NCBI RefSeq assembly: GCF_042186555.1
Contig: NC_133326.1
Coordinates: 494,225,232-494,289,231, forward strand
Origin: Aquarana catesbeiana
Taxonomy: Eukaryota > Chordata > Amphibia > Anura > Ranidae
Direction: 5' to 3'
Length of the DNA: 64,000 nucleotides
The notes beneath the pieces are model-generated. The model was given only the letters and a program-made list of their open reading frames with translations, was not told where the DNA came from and made no database searches. Below, piece after piece: positions 53,241 to 64,000 of this stretch. The translations under genes and the position numbers were made by a program. The first letter of the stretch is position 1, and every line of letters starts with the position of its first letter.

Positions 53241-55677
53241 CAACCATATTGACCAGGGCACCATCCTGTGGTAGGCAGTGCACAATATTTGTTTTTTTCC
53301 ATCTCTTAAAACATTTCATAAAATTTCTTAGGACACAGTTTTTTAAGGTATAAATAAATCACTGAATTTACTGCCTACCACAATATTTTGCACCTGCTCA
53401 ACTTGCACAGTAAGGTTAGCTAAAATCCATTCTTGGGTCTCATTCATATACCCTACATGACCATGGTGCAGCAAGTATACTGCAAATACCTTCATCCGGG
53501 ATCTCAGATGTTCCAATATCTGCTCAGCCTGTATACCTGAGTGATGGGCTGAAAAGAGCCAAGGCTGTCTGCTGCTGTAAACATGTATCCACATGTATCT
53601 GCACATCCAGTGGTGACCTTCAGGTAGGGATACATTTTTGGCCTTGGATAAAATCTCTCAGCATCCAGCGTCAGAAATTTGTCCCTAACAGCAGGTAACC
53701 ACTGTGACCCACGGTTTGTTAGTTTGTTAGTGTGTCGCTCAGGCTCAATCGATGTGGGGAGTAATGTAAATGATACCGAATGTGCTGCAGGAGTGCCAGC
53801 AAGGGATGGAGCTCATCCCAGCTCCTGTAGTCATTGAAGAGAAGAGAGGAGAAAAAATCCCTGGTGCCGCACATCCACAAAGTCCTATGGTAATGTAGTA
53901 GTGATGGGAGAGACCTCAGCCCGGGTTCCCGCCAGGCCACACCCCAATGTGTTTTGCTTTGTCCCCAGAAGCTTAAACATGGGGACCACTGGATGTGCAG
54001 ATACTAGGGCGCTTAGGAGGAGCTTGCTGTACTAATGAGTACAATACCACACCACAACTGTGCGCATTGCGTTCCATTCAGTTGAATGGGGATCATTTTT
54101 GCTGCGCTGCATTGCAAAGCCTCATGGTCCCACTCTGCTTTCACATGTTTTTACCGTACCTCCCCCAACATTAAAGTGTAAAAGATGTCTTTAAGTTTGA
54201 AAGACCTGAACCTCCCCCAGGAAAAATAATTATCTACGGCCCTGCCAATAGCTACCAAGTGATTTTGGATATTAAGGTTAAAGCCAAAAACAAAATTGTC
54301 ATATATTGCAGTTTACCAATCACCAAATATGGTGGACGTATTAGTTTTGTTTTTTTAGGCTTTTTTTTCTTTATTTTCACCTGCTGATCCAGCCAGCATT
54401 GTCAGGTGGAGGGGGGGGGGGGGGGGGGGAAATGTTGGCTGGACTAGCAGATGTATGCAGGTCATACATGGGTCGAATTCTGAACAAATTTTCTTTTGAA
54501 AATCAGAAATTTTATGCATTTTGTGATACGATGATGCCACCATTGATTTTGAAATTCAACCAAACAAGCCTTCAATTTTACCTTATGTTGCTACAGATTT
54601 TTTTTTTACGTGGCTGGGAATCTTCTTTTCCAGTTCACAGCTCATGCGCATTTTTTTTTCGATTATATTTCTTGCACAATTCTTCCATCATTGATTAGAA
54701 ATGCGTTAGTTCTTCCAAAAATTTCCAACATGCCCGATCATTCAAATCCAATGGCCACACGGAAATCGCCCGTTGCTGCAGCCCTCTAATGGTGTGAAAC
54801 TTGAATGAAAATTCTTAATTACGATTTTCATTAGATTTTTTTTTTCAGAATTTGACCCATGTATGGCATATTTAAGATGGACTTGGCTAACAAACTACAG
54901 TCAAACTCCAGTTAACACTTTTTAAGCAGTTAGAGCAACTGTTTTTGTCTTTTGGTATAAGGGTTTAACATAAATGAACAAGGTCTCATTCACGCTGGAT
55001 GCTCTGACCAGCTGTCCTAGATGCCTTTCTCATGGCAGCAGAAAAACACTTGATGCTTGTAGACCCGTGTAGGAGTGTGAAGCATTCCTTTATTTCATTG
55101 GCCAGAATAAAAATGTATTCTGGCCACTGAAATGAACTAACGCTCAAGCTCTAAATGCACCGCGCGTGTACACGTGTTTAGGCATATCAGGTGTTTTTTC
55201 TGCCCAAAGGCTCCTCTCCTGAACTCGGTTTTGGTGCATTCAGATTTCTCAGATTGTCCCTGTCTCTGAACTCCTCTAAAAGCAGCATTTTTTAAGAGAG
55301 TGTGCATGGACCCTTAATCAGATTCTTTCAAATTCAGAATGTCGCAGCTTGTCAACATTAGGCACAATTGCTCAGTTTCATAAAATTAAAGAAAAAGCAT
55401 AATTAAAATCTGCATAATTTCTTTTCTGATCAGTATGTGAGCCAGGAAACTAGCATTTTCAGAGGGGTAAGTCAGCAATAGCGACCTGCATAAGACCTTT
55501 TCAGTAGAGGTTTCCTTAAAATATGACTAACCCAATAACAAAAATGTAATGTATTGTAGCTTACCAGTCATGTGGTAGCAGCATTAGTTTTCGTTTTTGC
55601 AAGCCATTTTCAACAAATTCACAAGTATACTTGTTGATTTGGTATCCTTTTAACTCTTTGTGCACTGAACTGAATTA
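53241..55677. other. Unassigned, with G-tract and a MITE relic
   Basis: A G22 tract lies at 54409-54430. 54440-54875 begins gcaggtcatacatgggtcgaattctg and ends aatttgacccatgtatggca, inverted ends of the GGCCATACATG family. Nothing coding. Confidence 0.45.
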
Positions 55678-56188
55678 TTAACCATTTCCGGACCACCCAC
55701 CATGGGTATACGTTGCTACTTTGACATTTTATACCGTTGTGATGGCAGCAGATAGCTGCCATAGCCCTGGTATATTTATTCACGGCGAGTGATCTGCTTT
55801 CACATAAAAGTGGTCCCAGCGGCGGATGCGCCACAGGATCACGTTTATGGGCATTCGGGTCCGGTGACCTGATGGGCAGGAAGTCGAGTGAGGGCAAGAT
55901 GGTCCCCACTCGACTCTATGCCCTTGGAGGACTGAAGCAAAGTCAGACATCACTTCCGCCCTCGGGCTTAAAGGGCCCATTTTTTTTATGACAAATAAAA
56001 ATGAATTTTTTTTTCTTTTATTGCTTTTAAGTGTAAATGTAAGATCTGGGGTCTTTTTGACCCCAGATCTCACATTAAAGAGGCCCTGTCCTGCTTATTT
56101 TATTACAAGGGATGTTTAAATTCCTTGTAATAGGAATACAAGTAATCTTTTTTTTTTTTTTTTAGGGGACAGTGTAAAAATAAAAAAT

Positions 56189-58200
56189 AAAAAGTAAAAT
56201 TAATGTGTGCGCACTGCGCTAATGAAAAACAGCTGTTTGTGCTGCCACTTAATATTCAGTAAACATGCAAATGAGGTGAAACAAATGTCAAAAAGAGAGA
56301 GAGACAAATAATTCCACAGTAGTGCAATAAATTAATCTACAAATCTTGTAAATATTAGCATTCTGAAATGATCAACATAAAACACAGGGGTGATGAAGTC
56401 TGAAGCGACGAAACGCATCTGAGCGTAGCTACACGGCAAAACTGAGATGGTGACTCCACGTGTACGAAGGAAGCTATGAGGAGATCGCAACACTGAGTCC
56501 CCTGGCACGTTTGGAATTTTAAAAAGAATATATACCGCGTTACCTGATAAAAATAGGGAATAGTAAATAAAGCTGCAGTTCAAAAATGTAGGTATACACA
56601 AATACAATAATAATATAAAAAACGTGAGCAGCGCTACAAGTGAAATAACATATTTCCTAAACGGGTGTTTGTTAGCCGGCCGGCTGCTGCTGTTATTCCA
56701 TGTTTTTATCTACATTCTTCATGTAAGTGTAACCTTTAAACACTATTAAACTTGGGTTTTATCGATTTACACTATGGAGCGCTGTTGTTTTATTCTTTTG
56801 GGTCCTGCCTACTGACTGTCATACTGGATGGAGCCACCCTGTTAGTTTCTGGTCCTAACTGGAAAGCCGTGGTGTGACGTTATTAGCCACTGAGTGTCAG
56901 CTTGGTATACAAGCTTACCAAAGCTTGCCGTCTGGTAAGCATACAGTGGATCTCCGCACATATTGGTGTCTGTGTGGTCGATTTACCTCACCTTCATTTT
57001 GTTCCAAATACTTTTGGATGGTTTTTATTCACGGACTTATCATTATTCACATTCCCTATTGTTGGGACTAATTTTTACCACCCTTTTATGTTTGTTGGGA
57101 CTTATATGGTTTATTTTGTATGCTTCTTTGGGTCCATCACGGACTTTAACGGACTATTACGTTTGGAATTTTAACAAGGCATTTTTTAATCTTTTATGAT
57201 GTAAGTGCATTACTTTTAATAAACTGATTACCTTAAAGTGGGGTTCCCATTTAAAAAAAAAAAAAAAATTTAAAAAGTCAGCAGCTATAAATACTGCAGC
57301 TGCTGACTTTTAATTGGACACTTACCTGTCCCAGGGTCCAGCGATGCGGGGGATTGAAGCCCCTCTCGTCCCCCCCTCTGCTCGGCGGCACCGGCATTCT
57401 AACTGTGGACACAGCTGGGCACCCACTGCGCATGCGTGAGCCGCGCGCTGTCACTGGCCCCGCAATCATATGGGACCGGTCACGTGTCCCAGATGATTGA
57501 CAAGAGGGAGGGGAGAGAGGTGATCTCCCTTCCTGTGCCGAGGGAAGTGACATCAGGAGCCCAGGCACCGAAAGAGGCAGACTATGAGGGACCCCCTAGC
57601 AACAGGCATTTAGAGGTGAGTAAAAAAAAAATTTTTCTCCAAATGTTTTTTTTTTCATTTTTTTTAAACGCATTACTAATTTTTTTTTTTCGGGTTGGAA
57701 CTCCACTTTAAGGTGTTTTTACACTATTGGAGGCTCTGTCTTAATTTCTATCCCCACATGTGGAGAGTGTCTTTATTAATTTGGATGGAGATTGGCGTGT
57801 GTAAGCAGCTCTTCAATAACATATAATAAGGCAATATTTGCCAGACACGAGAGTGAATGGCAAAAGCATCTGGTGAGCTTTATTTTTAAAGGAGTGGAAT
57901 TGGCACACATCACTTTGGTGAAGAATTTTGGTGGATCAACGAAATTTTGTTTCAGTATCTTTTCATAACTTGTTGGACTGTATTACCATATTGATTTGCA
58001 TATGTTGGAGCATATATATATTTTTTGGATATGCCAAATGGACACTTTTCATTATGTATAGGTGTTTTACGTTGATCATTTCACAATGCTAATATTTAGG
58101 AGATTTGTAGATTCATTTAGTGTGTTACTGTGGAATTTTTTGTCTCTCTCTCTCTCTTTTACATTGACATTTGTTTCACCTCATTTACAAAAAGTAAAAT
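56189..58200. mobile_element. Foldback element 2 with 12-bp direct repeats
   Basis: AAAAAGTAAAAT stands on both sides (56189-56200, 58189-58200). Long inverted arms: 56271-56390 (aatgaggtgaaacaaatgtc...ataaaacac) and 58066-58186 (gtgttttacgttgatcattt...cacctcatt). A 70-nt tail (56201-56270) lies outside the left arm, the mirror image of element 1. Inside: gatgaagtctgaagcgacgaaacgcat (56392-56418), a TTAA MITE (57237-57707), and no gene. Confidence 0.78.
57237..57707. mobile_element. TTAA MITE (AGTGGGGTTCC...GGAACTCCACT)
   Basis: TTAA at 57233-57236 and 57708-57711 flank agtggggttccca and gggttggaactccact. Internal arms gtcagcagctataaa / aaatactgcagctgctgac. Same family as 61438-61908. Confidence 0.85.
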
Positions 58201-58752
58201 AAATAAGAAAAAAATTAAATAAACCTAAAGCGCCCGATCCCTCCGTGCTCGCACCCAGAAGCAAGCGCATACACAAGTCGCCCCCATATATAGTTAGAGC
58301 AAGAGCAATAGGTTTTAGCCCAAGACCTCCTCTGTAACTCTAAACTGGTAACCTGTAGAAATTTTTAAAGCGACGTCTATGGAGATTTTTAAGTACTATA
58401 GTTTGTTGCCATTCCACGAGCGTGCGCAATTTTAAAGCATGACATGTTAGCTATCAATTTACTCAGTGTAACATTATCTTTCACATTATAGAAAAAAAAT
58501 GGGATAACTTTACTGTTTTCTTATTTTTTTATTCAAAAAAGTGTAAAAAATAGCGTTTGTAAGACTGCTGCACAAATACGGCGTGACAAAGTATTGCAAT
58601 GATCTCCATTTTATTCTCTGGAGTCTCTGCTAAAAGAAAATATAAATATAATGTTTGGGGGTTCTAAGTAATTTTCGAGCAAAAAATACTCATTTTAACT
58701 TGTAAACAACAAGTATCAGAAATAGGCTTGGTCCTTAAGTGGACAAAGTTAA

Positions 58753-59065
58753 CAGCCCTTTAAGCTATATTTTGTGAACTACAGAACCCCCCACGTCCAT
58801 GTGCCGTTTCTTCCGATGAGTGTGCCGTGACCGGCAGCTCCCACGTGCATGTGCGGGAGTAACGTCACGCAGCTCCAGCCAGTCACAGAGCCGGAGTCCG
58901 TAGCCCCGGAGGGAAGATGGGCAAAGATGGATGCAGCCTGCAGCGGGCATGACTCGTGCTTCATTTGCAGGTGTCACATAATGGGCTAGTATGCGATGCA
59001 TACTAGCCCATTATGCCTTTACTTTTCAGGGAAGAAAAACACACCAGGGTTTACTTCCTCTTTAA
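58753..59065. mobile_element. TTAA-type MITE with 39-nt perfect hairpin, copy 2
   Basis: Hairpin cataatgggctagtatgc-gat-gcatactagcccattatg at 58977-59015: the stem is identical to that at 3923-3961 and only the loop differs. Ends near tttacttcctctttaa (TTAA 59062-59065). Confidence 0.75.
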
Positions 59066-59368
59066 CAAGTAGGATCACCAGGTAAAATCAAAGGAGAAAA
59101 AAGCCTGAAAGAAGAACACCAATCCATCCATCACATTTAAGGATTTGTAAGCTGTAATAGATTGAATTTTTGTTTTTGTGTTTAGATATACTTTAATGAG
59201 AAGGTTAATCAGCGTTCCTAAACTGAGAATACATATACTTTATATGCAGCACTTTGAAGCGGATTGCCTGAGGACTGCTGGATGATGCATACATGTCTGA
59301 CTCTTCGCTATGGTTACCTTTCCTTTAAAAAAATAATCGCATCATCCAGGCTTTGATACAGCTGTTTT
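59066..59368. other. Unassigned sequence next to the LINE
   Basis: No feature recognised. Confidence 0.35.
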
Positions 59369-60237
59369 TTAATGTGCAATATCATCGGCTTTCACAACAT
59401 TTTTTTTAAGTATCCTTGGGCTGAAAGTGGCAGTGCTGTAATTATCTAGTCCGGTATGATTTTCACACCAGTATCTGAAGGAGAGGTCAGAGTCTAAGAT
59501 TACACCTAGCACCCTTGCCTGTGTGGAGGGACCAATGGTTGTGTCGTTGATCTCAATGTCATGGGAAGGGGATCGGGGAGGAGGAAAAACTACAAACTCA
59601 GTTTTAGAAAGATTGAGTTTGAGGAAGTGGTGTGACATCCATACTGATATGTCACTTAGTACGTTTGTATACGCGAGGAGATAGAAGGGGTGGGTCGAAG
59701 ACTTGAGAGATAGATTTGGATGTCGTCAGCATAGAGGTTGTATTGGAAGCCATGGGAGATTATCAAGTGGCCCAGGGAAGAGGTATAGAGAGAGAATAGG
59801 AGGGGCCCAAGAACAGAGCTTTGGGGCACCCTATCCGAAAGAGGAAGAGGAGCTGAGGAGACTGTGTTGTATGTGACACAAAGTGCACTGAGATAGCTAG
59901 GAGAATAAGGGAAGAGCAGAGTCACGGAGGTCAAGGGCGTAGAGTTTGTTGAGGAGTGGGTGGTCAATTGTGTCAAAGGCAGCAGAAAAATCCAGGAGTA
60001 TGATTATGTAGTATTAACCGTTGGTTTTAGCAGTTACTAAGTTATTGGTGACTTTTAGTAGGGCAGTTTCAGAATATTGTGGGTGAAAGCCGGACTGTAG
60101 GGGATCGAGAAGGTTGTTGTCAGTGAGGTAGCAGCTCATATAGTTGTGAATGAGGCGTTCAAGAAGCTTGGAGGCAAACAGGAGCAAGGAGATGGGTCTT
60201 CAAAGTTATTCAAACAGGTGGGGACCAGTGAGGGTTT
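59369..60237 (-). pseudogene. L2/CR1-like LINE reverse transcriptase, C-part
   Basis: Minus strand, two frames: VLGPLLFSLYTSSLGHLI and FQYNLYADDIQIYL (59870-59690) give the RT fingers-palm box GVPQGSVLGP...YADD; here the start of that box reads RVPQSSVLG. Next, LKLNLSKTEFVVFPPPRS and ARVLGVILDSDLSF (59640-59440) follow in order after one frameshift. Continues across the inserts to 61913-62930. Confidence 0.85.
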
Positions 60238-60241
60238 TTAA

Positions 60242-61433
60242 CCACTTCCCGCCTGCACACGTCATATGACGTCCTGGGCTTTGGGCGAGTATATCTGAAT
60301 GATGCCTGTAGTTACAGACATGATTCAGATATTGCCGGTTTCAGCCGGCGAATCTCTACACCATAGGAACGATCATAGCGGCCGTTCCGCCGCTTGATCG
60401 TTCCTATGGGAGGTGAGTGGGGACGTCTCCCCCCCTCCCGCCGCCCTCCGGTGCTTGCTCCGGCTCACCGTTACGATCAGTGAGGCGGAGAGCGGATCCG
60501 CCGGTGCCGGATGTAGATCATAGAGATTTTCGGCGGACCAGATGGTCGCCGGAGTCTCTATGATCATCGGAGGCCGGGCGCGATGTTATGACGTCACGCC
60601 TGGCCTCTCCATTCAAAAAAACGGCGCCGCTTCGGCTGGGAAGCGGTGATCGTTTTATTATTTTTTTTTATTTCAGGCTTCCCAGCCTAGTGGTGAGATA
60701 TGGGGTCTTATTGACCCCATATCTCACTATTAAGAGGACCTGTCATGTTATATTCCTATTACAAGGGATGTTTACATTCCTTGTAATAGGAATAAAAGTG
60801 ATCAAAAATGTTTTTTTTTCAAAAAAGTGTCAAAAAAAAAAAAATTATCAATAAAAAAAAAAAAAAATGTTTTAAAGCGCCACTGTCCCCGTGTGCTCGC
60901 ACGCAGAAGCTAACGCATACGCAAGTCCCGCCCACATATGAAAACGGTGTTCAAACCATACATGTGAGGTATCGCCCCGAACGTTGGAGCGAGAGCAATC
61001 ATTTTGTCACTAGACCTCCTCTGTAACTCAAAACATGTAACCAGCAAAAAAATTTCAAGCATCGCCTATGGGGATTTGTAAGTACCGAACATTGGCTCCA
61101 TTCTACGAGCGTGTGCAAATTTGAAGTGTGACATGTTAGGTATCTATTTACTCGGCGTAACTTCATCTTCACAATATGCAAAAACATTGGGCTAACTTTA
61201 CTGTTTTGTTTTTCTTTTAAACACAAAACTGTTTTTTTCCCCAAAAAAAACGCGTTCGAAAAGGTATTTCTTGCGCAAATACCGTGTGAGATAAAAGTTG
61301 TAACAACCGCCATTGTATTCTCTAGGGTCTTTGCTAAAAAAACATATATAATGTTTGGGGGTTCTATGTAATTTTCTAGCAAAAAAATGATGATTTTTAC
61401 ATGTAGGAGTGAATTGGCCAGGTAAGGAAGTGG
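60242..61433. mobile_element. TTAA-bounded non-coding element (CCACTTCCCG...GGAAGTGG)
   Basis: TTAA at 60238-60241 and 61434-61437; inverted tips ccacttccc / ggaagtgg. 1192 bp. Contains several nested palindromes: cgatcatagcggccgttccg / aagcggcggaac..., gatatggggtcttattgaccccatatc and attcctattacaagggatgtttacattccttgtaataggaat. No transposase. Confidence 0.85.
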
Positions 61434-61437
61434 TTAA

Positions 61438-61908
61438 AGTGGGGGTCCACCTATCTATCGTTTTTTGTTTTTTTTTAGTTCATTCACAAACTTTTCTTCT
61501 CAGCATTACATACTCACATATTGTGTGTAATATGTCCGCCTGTGTCAGATTTCGTCGGAAAGAATAACTTATATTATTCACTGCAGGCGGTTTCCATCTT
61601 CAATGTGGGCATTTGAAGCCCACAAGCATTTATTTCCTGGATGTGGTGAATGCTGTGCTCCCAGCATTCACTGCTCGTTCCCGCACATGCTCAGTGGCAT
61701 CCTGGGAAGCCTGAGACTAGTTCCCAGGAGTCTGGGAGAGGCTAGAAACACGCCTACTCCCACGGGAGGAGAACCAGGAAGTGCAAAGAAGAATAGAAAA
61801 ATAAAAGGTAATTACGGCGATTTAAATTTTTTTAAACGGCATGTCAGCATCTAGGCAAGAAAGAGAATACATACAGATATTGTTCAAAATTTGGGTGGAA
61901 CCCCGCTT
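61438..61908. mobile_element. TTAA MITE (AGTGGGGGTCCACC...GGTGGAACCCCGCT)
   Basis: Shares the TTAA at 61434-61437 with the element on its left and ends at TTAA 61909-61912. Ends agtgggggtccacc and ggtggaaccccgct are inverted. Confidence 0.82.
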
Positions 61909-61912
61909 TAAA

Positions 61913-62935
61913 GTATGTGGGTAACCAGTGCATGTTTGAGCAGGGAGAGAAAGGTGCTGGAGGAGAGAGAGAGGTTGAAGATGTGGCTTAAAGAGTTTAG
62001 GATAGAGCAGGAAGGTGGCCGCAGTAATTGTGAGGGGACAGGGTCCAGGGTACAGGTGGTGAGGTGGGCCGCAGAAAGGAGTTTGGCAACTTTCTCAGTT
62101 CCTTGGAAGCTGATATCTCATCATGAATTGTGTGGATTTTGTTTTTGAAATGATTGGCAATCTCCTGGGCAGTAAGTAAGGAATTAAGGGTAGAACAGAG
62201 TTGACGAGGTTTGGATGATAGGGTTCTGATGAGAGTGCTGTAGTAAGTTTGTTTAGCAGTGTGGAGGAAGGAGTTGTATTTGAGAAGGGCAGATTCGTAT
62301 AGGGTAAAGTTTCGCAGGGATTTATTTTTACGCCAGGCTCACTCAAGAGCATGGCTGTGTCTCTTGAGACTTAAAGTGTAATCTGTTTGCTAGGGTTGTA
62401 GCAGGCGAGGCCTGGATCTGCGTGTAGAGAGGGGAGCGAGTGTGTCCAGGGAGGATGAGAGTACGTTATTGTAGATGGAAGTGGCCAGGTCTGAGCAGGA
62501 CAGGGGTGCAATTTTACCATGAAGGCAGTTAATAGTAGAATGAGTTGGGGAAGGGCTGAGGTGGGCGAAGGTTCCTATAGGAGGGTGGTGGCATGGGATG
62601 TAGGAGACAGGGAGAGTGTGAAACGGATAAGGTTGTGATCGGAGAGAGGAAAAGGGGTGTTGGAGAGGTTGCAGGGAGTGCAGAGGTGGGAGAATACGAG
62701 GTTGAGAGTATTGCCATTGGAGTGAGTGGTGGTTTGTGTGCATTGTGTTAGGTTAAAAGAGGAGGTTAAATTGAGTAGTTGAGAAGTGGCTAAGGTGTTG
62801 TTATTGATTGGAATGTTAAAGTCTCTGAGGATGATGATGGGTACTTCAGAGGAGAGAAAGTAGAGTAACCATGCAAAGAAGTTGTCAAGAAAGCATGACA
62901 CTAGGCTAGGAGGCTGGTAAATTACTGCAATCCTC
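61913..62935 (-). pseudogene. L2/CR1-like LINE endonuclease domain
   Basis: Minus strand: PIIILRDFNIPINNNTLATS (DFN of APE endonuclease, GDFN with Gly to Arg), SFNLTQCTQTTTHSNGNTLN, LVFS and PLSDHNLIRFTLS (SDH motif), 62890-62590, then TTALSSEPYHPNLVNS-like linker text to about 62100. Several frameshifts. Same LINE copy as 59369-60237, cut by two TTAA insertions. Confidence 0.85.
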
Positions 62936-63330
62936 TACCTGGAGAAAAAAGAGATTGAGAACACAGCCTCCACTGCACAGAATGAATGGACAGGAATAGC
63001 TTGCAAACTGAAGCATAGTAAATACAGTTTACTATGTTTCAGTTATGAATGGATTGAGTCCGTGATCGGTATGGATAACTGACTCTCCATGCAGATACCC
63101 TACACCAGCTGGCAGGGGAGGGGGTACTCTGCTGAGCTGTGGGGACAAGGGGAGGGGCCAGGAAAAAGTACAAGGGGGCTGGAGAGCACACGGGGGGCAG
63201 CAGAAAGAAGCTGCATAGGAGGCGTGGTGGGTGCAGCTGCATATAGAGGAACTGATCTTTCCATTACCCCCACTTCTCATCTCCTTTCAGCAGCTGCAGG
63301 AGGAAAATGGAGAGATCAGATTCTCTGTAT
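62936..63330. other. Unassigned, contains inverted repeat
   Basis: gaagcatagtaaatacagtttactatgtttc near 63010-63045 forms a short hairpin. Nothing coding. Confidence 0.4.
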
Positions 63331-63450
63331 CAGTGTTTCTCAACATTTTACCAGTCAAGGCGCAACATATTGCCTCTTCACTGCCTGTCATATGCCTCTG
63401 AAAAGTGATCGCTTTTCAGAGGAATGGTATTTTCTTGTTGGTGTTATGAA
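63331..63450. mobile_element. hAT-like left end (CAGTGTTTCTCAACATTTT)
   Basis: The sequence matches the usual start of hAT elements. A matching right end is not found before the window stops, so it is a fragment. Confidence 0.4.
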
Positions 63451-63516
63451 CCCACCCTAAAAAAATCTGTTCTGATCGTGAAGAAAAAGGTGGTCAGGAT
63501 TACAAGTAATGTTTAT

Positions 63517-63770
63517 ACATACACGCATGTAAACACACACGTACGCAAATACACACACATATACATATAAATACATGCACACAAGAGCAAACACACAAAC
63601 ATGCACACACACATATAAACCTATACACATGTACGCACACACACATGTAAACATATACACATGCACACAAATAAACGCACACACACATATAAAACACACA
63701 CACACACATGCACACACCCAAACATGCAGACACACACGTATAAACACACACAAATACAAACATATATAGA
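63517..63770. repeat. Degenerate (CA)n / (ACAT)n microsatellite
   Basis: About 250 bp of acacacat-type repeat; frames through it are low-complexity only. Confidence 0.95.
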
Positions 63771-64000
63771 TCGCCTTTTTAAAAATCTGCAGCTGCTGCA
63801 CTATACCTTCACTCTCCATGCTGGGTACTGCACTGTAGGGGGAGGCAGAGAGCACAGCACACACTGTTCTAGACACCTCTCCCTTGCTTTCACTTTCATT
63901 ATAATTACAGTGTGACCTAGCTCCTGCACTGCCGAGTTACGCATCGGCTGAGGATCGGGGAGCTCGGTCCCATATGCAGCCACCGCTCTAGGAGAGGGGG

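Larger units (their letters stand above)
55682..58748. mobile_element. TTAA-bounded repeat (CCATTTCCGG...) split by foldback element 2
   Basis: Preceded by TTAA at 55678-55681 and followed by TTAA at 58749-58752. Outside the insert it matches the element at 60242-61433 (tgtcctgcttattttattacaagggatgtttaaattccttgtaatagg; cgagcgtgcgcaattttaaagc; aatgtttgggggttctaagtaattttc). Confidence 0.75.

Noticed and set aside
63457..63876. 139-codon frame on the minus strand
   Set aside because: Low-complexity Cys/Val repeat from a CA microsatellite.

Overview
The window looks like intronic and 3'-terminal sequence of one host gene from an amphibian with a large genome, most likely a frog. The evidence is several hundred-kb-genome-style features seen together: huge introns, Tc1/mariner, Harbinger, hAT and TTAA-target DNA elements with their MITEs, a DIRS-type retrotransposon, L2/CR1-like LINE fragments and a gamma-like endogenous retrovirus. 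No prokaryotic genes, tRNAs or CRISPR are seen.

Host gene (+ strand): five exons of a class B GPCR of the parathyroid-hormone-receptor family can be chained by splice sites and reading frame: 3673-3739 (extracellular loop 2/TM5 start), 7086-7180 (TM5/intracellular loop 3), 22241-22382 (TM6-ECL3-TM7 start), 23653-23694 (TM7, 42 bp) and 43725-44024 (C-tail and stop). All junctions are AG/GT and the phases fit. Introns are 3.3, 15.1, 1.3 and 20.0 kb, and almost everything else in the window is repeats lying in those introns or downstream. Earlier exons must lie upstream of the window.

Layout: 1-2.0 kb, truncated Harbinger element with a two-exon transposase and one nonsense codon; 2.1-7.0 kb, MITEs, a Tc1 3' remnant and a 755-bp hAT nested in another TIR element; 7.3-9.9 kb, a 2.6-kb hAT-like element carrying minisatellites and a long hairpin; 9.9-19.2 kb, hAT, Tc1 and LINE fragments, including three Tc1 copies of which two have nearly intact transposases; 19.5-21.7 kb, a TIR element full of palindromic copies and AT microsatellite; 23.8-26.7 kb, two more Tc1 copies; 27.2-42.1 kb, a decayed DIRS-like element (minus strand) holding a complete 7.9-kb gamma-like provirus (29930-37840, minus strand) and a solo LTR of a different ERV (40956-41652); 44-63 kb, downstream MITEs, two large foldback elements, TTAA-target elements and an L2/CR1-like LINE broken by two adjacent TTAA insertions.

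Most notable: the provirus has two 403-bp LTRs that read as identical, a GGTC target duplication, open gag and pol frames joined by an in-frame UAG and a nearly complete env, so it is very recent. Two foldback elements (49.0-50.05 kb and 56.2-58.2 kb) share an unusual plan: long inverted arms, a 64-70-nt tail on one side, and long direct repeats of different length (16 and 12 bp), which fits no common DNA-transposon class. Two copies of one Tc1 family share the loss of a codon for a catalytic aspartate, hinting at mobilisation in trans.
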